DNA of 16,941 nucleotides, taken from an uncultured cyanobacterium. Lineage in GTDB: Bacteria; Cyanobacteriota; Cyanobacteriia; PCC-6307; Cyanobiaceae. The number at the start of each line of letters is the position of its first letter. Position 1 is the stretch's first letter. The position numbers and the translations under genes are program-made. The DNA lies in NCBI GenBank assembly GCA_903862155.1, contig CAIOXF010000165.1:1-16941 (forward strand). The letters run 5' to 3'. Positions 12,973 through 16,941 of this stretch are shown here, one piece after another. A model generated the notes under the pieces. It was not told where the DNA came from, did not search any database, and worked only from the letters and a program-made list of their open reading frames with translations.

Positions 12973-14087
12973 TTCACGGCCTGGTGGGGCGCGCAGCGGG
13001 CCTCGAGGCTGCTGTCGCCCAGCCAGTTCTGGGGCCGGGTGAACAGGTCGGTGAGCAGGGCCTCGCGGCTGCCGGCCTCGGCGCTATAGCCGTACTCCCA
13101 ACGCACCAGCGGCGGCAGCGACATCAGGATCGACTCGGTGCGGCCGTTGGTCTGCAGGCCGAAGATCGTGCCGCGATCGAACACCAGGTTGAACTCCACG
13201 TAGCGGCCGCGCCGATACAGCTGGAAGTCGCGCTCGCGGGTGCCGAAGGGCGTGTACTGGCGCTTCTCGGCGATGGGCACGTAGCTGGGCAGGAAGGCGT
13301 TGCCGCAGGCGCTGGCCAGCTGGAACAGCTGCTCCCAGCTCTGGCTCACCGGGCCGATGGCCTTGCTCTCAGCCGCGGCCGGGCCGTTGGGGTCTTGCCC
13401 CTTGTAGAGAACGCCGCGGGGATCCTGGTAGTCGTAGAAGATGCCGCCCACGCCGCGGGTTTCACCGCGGTGCTTGAGGAAGAAGTATTCGTCGCACCAG
13501 GGCTTGAACACCTGGTAATAGGCAGGATTAACGCTGTCGCAGGCGTTCTTGAGGGTGCGGTGGAAGTGCTTGGCGTCGTCGAGGAAGGGGTAATAGGGGG
13601 TGAGGTCGGCGCCACCGCCGAACCACCACACCGGGCCGGCCTCGAAATAGCGGTAGTTGAGGTGAACGGTGGGGATGTAGGGGTTGCGGGGGTGGAGCAC
13701 CATTGAGGTGCCGGTGGCAAACCAGCGATGCCCCTTGGCCTCGGGGCGCTGGCTGAGGATCGAGGGCGGCAGCTCACTGCCCTCCACCTCGGAGAAGTTC
13801 ACGCCGCCCTGCTCGAACACGCGGCCCTGCTTCATCACCCGCGAGCGGCCGCCGCCGCCCTCGGGGCGCACCCAGCTCTCCTCGGCGAAGCGGCCCACAC
13901 CGTCGAACTGTTCCAGGCCGGCGCAGATCGAATCCTGGAGCCCCATCAGTAGGGCCTTGGCCCGGGCCCGCGAATCGGCCGGGGGCGCTTCCAATGGCGC
14001 CGGCGCAGGGGCAGCGACGGGCGCAGCACCCCCGCCGGCATTGGCGGAGAACGCCGATTTGGTGCGTGAAAGCAGGCCCTTCAACAT
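12969..14087 (-). CDS. hemF: Oxygen-dependent coproporphyrinogen III oxidase
   Basis: This 372-residue cytosolic enzyme decarboxylates coproporphyrinogen III to protoporphyrinogen IX using O2, feeding heme, chlorophyll and bilin synthesis. Family motifs are intact: FEQGGVNFSEVEG (91-103), LHPRNPYIPTVHLNYRYFE (131-149), WWFGGGADLTPYY (154-166) and RYVEFNLVFDRGTIFGLQT (305-323). An Ala/Pro-rich extension (about 17-38) precedes the catalytic domain. The start giving MLKGLLSRTK is preferred; an ATG 13 codons earlier (14126) is possible. It is divergent from mrp across 167 bases in which no clear promoter was seen. The stop overlaps that of the amidase-like gene by four bases. Confidence 0.97.
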   Translation of the reverse strand: MLKGLLSRTKSAFSANAGGGAAPVAAPAPAPLEAPPADSRARAKALLMGLQDSICAGLEQFDGVGRFAEESWVRPEGGGGRSRVMKQGRVFEQGGVNFSEVEGSELPPSILSQRPEAKGHRWFATGTSMVLHPRNPYIPTVHLNYRYFEAGPVWWFGGGADLTPYYPFLDDAKHFHRTLKNACDSVNPAYYQVFKPWCDEYFFLKHRGETRGVGGIFYDYQDPRGVLYKGQDPNGPAAAESKAIGPVSQSWEQLFQLASACGNAFLPSYVPIAEKRQYTPFGTRERDFQLYRRGRYVEFNLVFDRGTIFGLQTNGRTESILMSLPPLVRWEYGYSAEAGSREALLTDLFTRPQNWLGDSSLEARCAPHQAVN

Positions 14088-14254
14088 CCACTGCCGCACC
14101 GTCAGAGGTGCCAGAAACCCCCACACCCTTTCAGCCCGGCGAACCCCTGCACAAGCGATCGAGAGCCTTTGTCACCGTCATCACGATGGCGGCATGGGTC
14201 ATCAGGACGGCCCACAGGCCCTCCTTAGGATCACGGCCCCTCACCACCAGCCGG

Positions 14255-15373
14255 ATGTCCGCGCCGCAGCAGGCCTCTCCTAACCAGGTGCTGGACGCCC
14301 TGCGGCCCCTCACCGATGCCGGCAGTGGCCGATCGCTGCTGGAGCTCGGCTGGATCGAGCAGCCGCGCCTGCAGGGCAACCGCGCCGTGTTTCGCCTGGC
14401 GCTGCCCGGCTTCGCCCAGGGCCAGCGCGACCGCATCGCCACCGAAGCCCGCAGCGCCCTGATGGCCCTCGACGGCGTCGATGACGTGCAGATCGAGCTG
14501 GCCCAAGCCAGCGCCGGCGGTCATCAAGGCGCACCCATCGGCGGGGCGGGCCATGGCGCCGGAGGCCACGGCCAGATGCCGGAGCGCCAGCCCATTCGCG
14601 GCGTGAAGCAGGTGATCGCCGTGAGCAGCGGCAAGGGCGGCGTAGGCAAGAGCACCGTGGCCGTGAACCTGGCCTGCGCCCTGGCGGCCCGCGGCCTCAA
14701 GGTGGGCCTGCTCGACGCCGACATCTACGGCCCCAACGCTCCCACCATGCTGGGCGTGGCCGACCGCACCCCGGAGGTACGCGGCGAAGGCGCCAGCCAG
14801 GTGCTCACCCCAATCGAGAGCTGTGGCATCGCCATGGTGTCGATGGGGCTGCTGATCGCCGAAAACCAGCCGGTGATCTGGCGCGGCCCGATGCTCAACG
14901 GGATCATCCGCCAGTTCCTGTATCAAGTGGCGTGGGGCGAGCGCGATGTGGTGGTGGTGGATCTGCCGCCCGGCACTGGCGACGCCCAGCTGAGCCTGGC
15001 CCAGGCGGTGCCGATGGCCGGCGTGATCATCGTGACCACCCCCCAGGAGGTGTCGCTGGCCGACGCCCGCCGCGGCCTAGCGATGTTCCTGCAGATGGGC
15101 GTGCCGGTGCTGGGCGTGGTGGAGAACATGAGCGCGTTCATCCCGCCCGACGCGCCCGAGAAGCGCTACGCGATCTTCGGCAGTGGCGGCGGCAGCCGCC
15201 TGGCAAGCGAGGCCGATGTGCCCCTGCTGGCCGAACTGCCCCTGGAGATGCCGGTGCGCGAAGGCGGCGACGGCGGCCGGCCTGTGGTGCTCTCCGCACC
15301 GGAATCAGCCACGGCCCAGGCCTTCCTCAACCTGGCGGAACGGATCGGAGCCCAGCACCTGGTGCCAGTCTGA
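14255..15373 (+). CDS. mrp: Mrp/NBP35-family P-loop iron-sulfur carrier protein
   Basis: This 372-residue protein has an N-terminal MIP18/DUF59-type domain (about 8-85), a Gly/His-rich linker (88-107), and a deviant Walker A ATPase domain. The ATPase part shows SSGKGGVGKST (124-134), LLDADIYGPNAPTMLG (152-167) and VDLPPGTGDAQLSLAQA (235-251). Mrp/ApbC proteins bind and transfer Fe-S clusters in the cytoplasm. The usual CxxC near the C-terminal end of the domain is absent. ENMSAFIPPDAPEK stands where ENMS...CPxC is found in many relatives, and the whole protein has only C141 and C190. The ATG gives MSAPQQASPN. rodA follows after four bases. Confidence 0.95.
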   Translation: MSAPQQASPNQVLDALRPLTDAGSGRSLLELGWIEQPRLQGNRAVFRLALPGFAQGQRDRIATEARSALMALDGVDDVQIELAQASAGGHQGAPIGGAGHGAGGHGQMPERQPIRGVKQVIAVSSGKGGVGKSTVAVNLACALAARGLKVGLLDADIYGPNAPTMLGVADRTPEVRGEGASQVLTPIESCGIAMVSMGLLIAENQPVIWRGPMLNGIIRQFLYQVAWGERDVVVVDLPPGTGDAQLSLAQAVPMAGVIIVTTPQEVSLADARRGLAMFLQMGVPVLGVVENMSAFIPPDAPEKRYAIFGSGGGSRLASEADVPLLAELPLEMPVREGGDGGRPVVLSAPESATAQAFLNLAERIGAQHLVPV

Positions 15374-15377
15374 GCTG

Positions 15378-16652
15378 ATGGTTGGTCTGCCCAGGCGTCG
15401 CAGAAGTGTCTTCGCCGGCTCCAGCAGCACCCGGCGCAGCCCGCTGGCCGATGTGGACTGGATCCTCTGGGGCGTGCCCTGGGCCATGATCCTGCTGGCG
15501 GGTGGCCTGATCGCCAGCACCCAGCGGGATGCCCCCACCACCGAGTGGTACCAGCACTGGGTGACAGCAGCGGTAGGGATGGTGATCGCCCTGCTGCTGG
15601 CCCGGATGCCGATGGAGCGGGTGCTGCGCTGGCAGTGGCCGATCTACGGCCTGATGGTGGCCAGTTTGATCGCGGTGCGGATCATCGGCGTGAGCGCCCT
15701 CGGCGCCCAGAGCTGGATCAACATCGGCGGCTTCTACGTGCAGCCCTCGGAGTTCGCCAAGGTGGCGGCGATCCTGCTGCTGGCGGGGGTGCTGAGCCGC
15801 CATCCGGTGGAGCGGCCGGTGGATCTGCTGCGCCCGATCGGGATGATCGCGGTGCCGTGGCTGCTGGTGTTCGTGCAGCCGGATCTGGGCAGCTCGCTGG
15901 TGTTCGGCGCCGTGCTTCTCACGATGCTGTTCTGGAGCGGCATGCCCGGGGCCTGGGTGGTGCTGCTGCTCTCGCCCCTGGTGAGCGCCATCGCGGCCGG
16001 CACCTGGCCCTGGGCCCTGATCGGCTGGATCCCGCTGATGGGCTGGCTGGCCTGGAAGAGCCTGCCCTGGAAGCGGCCGGCCGCCTCTATGGCCGTGACC
16101 GTTCAGGGGCTATTCGCCGTGATCACCCCCTGGCTGTGGGAGCACGGTCTGCGCCCGCACCAGCGGGCGCGCCTCACCCTGTTTCTCGATCCCGCCCAGG
16201 ACCCCCTGGGTGGTGGTTATCACCTGCTTCAGAGCACGGTGGGCATCGGCAGCGGCCAGATCTTGGGCACCGGCTTGCTGCACGGTTCGCTCACCAAGCT
16301 GCGCTTCATCCCCGAGCAGCACACCGATTTCATCTTCAGCGCCCTGGGCGAAGAAACCGGCTTCATCGGCTCGGTGCTGGTGGTCGCGGGCTTCGTGGCA
16401 CTGATGTGGCGGCTGCTCCAGATCGCCGGCCGCGCCCGCACCGACCTGGAATCGCTGGTGGTAGTGGGCATCGGGGCGATGCTGATGTTCCAGGTGGTGG
16501 TGAACATCAACATGACCATCGGCCTGGGGCCCATCACCGGCATCCCCCTGCCCTTCCTGAGCTACGGCCGCTCGGCCATGCTTGTGAACTTCATTGCTCT
16601 TGGGCTCTGCGCCTCGGTGGCGCGGCGGGGCCGCCCCAGCAGGCCATGGTGA
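15378..16652 (+). CDS. rodA: RodA-type peptidoglycan glycosyltransferase (SEDS family)
   Basis: This 424-residue inner-membrane protein has about ten hydrophobic segments and the SEDS-family motifs VQPSEFAK (121-128) and QPDLGSSLV (167-175). The catalytic loop is DPLGGGYHLLQS, with D265 corresponding to the essential Asp of E. coli RodA, followed by RFIPEQHTDFIF (309-320). It polymerises lipid II into glycan strands, usually with a partner PBP2, during cell elongation. The late motif reads PLPFLSYGRS (390-399), with Arg where many bacteria have Gly. The N-terminal tail is basic (RRRRS). The ATG at 15378 is four bases after mrp. The stop overlaps the next gene by seven bases. Confidence 0.95.
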   Translation: MVGLPRRRRSVFAGSSSTRRSPLADVDWILWGVPWAMILLAGGLIASTQRDAPTTEWYQHWVTAAVGMVIALLLARMPMERVLRWQWPIYGLMVASLIAVRIIGVSALGAQSWINIGGFYVQPSEFAKVAAILLLAGVLSRHPVERPVDLLRPIGMIAVPWLLVFVQPDLGSSLVFGAVLLTMLFWSGMPGAWVVLLLSPLVSAIAAGTWPWALIGWIPLMGWLAWKSLPWKRPAASMAVTVQGLFAVITPWLWEHGLRPHQRARLTLFLDPAQDPLGGGYHLLQSTVGIGSGQILGTGLLHGSLTKLRFIPEQHTDFIFSALGEETGFIGSVLVVAGFVALMWRLLQIAGRARTDLESLVVVGIGAMLMFQVVVNINMTIGLGPITGIPLPFLSYGRSAMLVNFIALGLCASVARRGRPSRPW

Positions 16653-16941
16653 CGCCGCCCCCGGGCAGCCTCTCGGAGCTGCGGGCCCTGCTGGCCGAAG
16701 GGGTGCCGCCAGGCCAGAGCAACGACGACGCCGTGCGGCGCCAGTGGTGGGCCGCCCTCGACACCCTGCAACGTGACGTGCTGCTGCAGGAAGGCGACGG
16801 CACACCAGCGGGGGTATGGCTGGCCTCCCCCCTCCCGGCGCTGTACGAACCCGGCCTGCTGGAGCACCTCCTGGGCTGGGTGTGGGCCCCGGCGGAATTG
16901 GCGGCCCTGCTGCCCCCCGGTGGTGCCCTGCTGCCGGGTCA
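16646..16941 (+). CDS. Unidentified protein, N-terminal part (runs off the window)
   Basis: An open frame begins at the ATG overlapping the end of rodA by seven bases and continues through the window edge, giving 98 codons. It starts MVTPPPGSLSELRALLAEG and contains RRQWWAALDTLQRDVLLQEGD (positions about 32-52), then a hydrophobic Leu/Pro/Trp-rich stretch. There is no signal peptide. I recognise no catalytic motif in this fragment. A sensor histidine kinase sits near rodA in some picocyanobacteria, so a sensory N-terminal domain is one possibility, with low confidence. The overlap with rodA supports co-transcription with mrp and rodA. Confidence 0.65.
   Translation, partial: MVTPPPGSLSELRALLAEGVPPGQSNDDAVRRQWWAALDTLQRDVLLQEGDGTPAGVWLASPLPALYEPGLLEHLLGWVWAPAELAALLPPGGALLPG

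Noticed and set aside
12984..13706. A 240-codon plus-strand frame opposite hemF
   Set aside because: It is antisense to fully conserved HemF motifs, and its composition (Ala/Gly/Val) is typical of a shadow frame.
1..16941. HIP1 (GCGATCGC) repeats, insertion sequences, integrases and attachment sites
   Set aside because: By eye I found no perfect HIP1 octamer, transposase motif or long direct repeat. Apart from tRNA-Cys, which has no integrase beside it, nothing suggests an island.

Overview
The window is about 17 kb of dense, GC-rich chromosome from a picocyanobacterium, most likely a phycocyanin-containing Synechococcus/Cyanobium-type alpha-cyanobacterium. The evidence is the 3' end of a phycocyanin alpha gene followed by a CpcE/CpcF lyase pair, a fused PanC-Cmk protein, a CCB2/CCB4-type cytochrome b6 assembly factor, oxygen-dependent HemF, and small proteins typical of this group. 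I see no insertion sequence, phage gene or CRISPR array. It reads as ordinary core chromosome with a few lineage-specific small genes.

Layout. (1) 1-2155, plus strand: end of cpcA, a strong terminator, then cpcE-cpcF and a low-molecular-weight tyrosine phosphatase as overlapping genes. (2) 2152-4309, minus strand: panC-cmk fusion, a terminator, and a secreted RlpA-like protein. (3) 4310-4723: the only long non-coding stretch, lying between divergent rlpA and purM. (4) 4724-6646, plus: purM and a conserved protein of unknown function, facing an aldo/keto reductase (6649-7611, minus). (5) 7656-8416, plus: a small four-cysteine protein and a secreted six-cysteine protein. They face two tandem minus-strand genes (8417-9086) that share a DUF3721-type Cys/His motif, with tRNA-Cys upstream. 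(6) 9306-10863, plus: a lipid-A-disaccharide-synthase-related glycosyltransferase and a small unknown protein, facing a short RNase D. (7) 11636-12972, plus: CCB2/CCB4-like protein and a secreted amidase-like protein, facing hemF. (8) 14255-16941, plus: mrp, rodA and the start of an unidentified gene.

Themes. Pigment and cofactor biogenesis recurs: bilin attachment to phycocyanin, coproporphyrinogen oxidation, a putative b6 heme assembly factor, and an Fe-S carrier. Envelope genes also recur: RlpA, the amidase-like protein, RodA and the glycosyltransferase. Five convergent gene pairs end with -4, +2, 0, +20 and -4 bases between stop codons, leaving almost no room for terminators.

The least explained feature is the 8417-9086 pair. 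One gene makes a 73-residue exported DUF3721 protein. The other makes a 148-residue protein with a very hydrophobic pentad/decad repeat carrying a methionine exactly every ten residues, a natural His8 run, and a second copy of the Cys/His motif. I infer a metal-handling role, possibly copper or zinc, but nothing in the sequence proves it.
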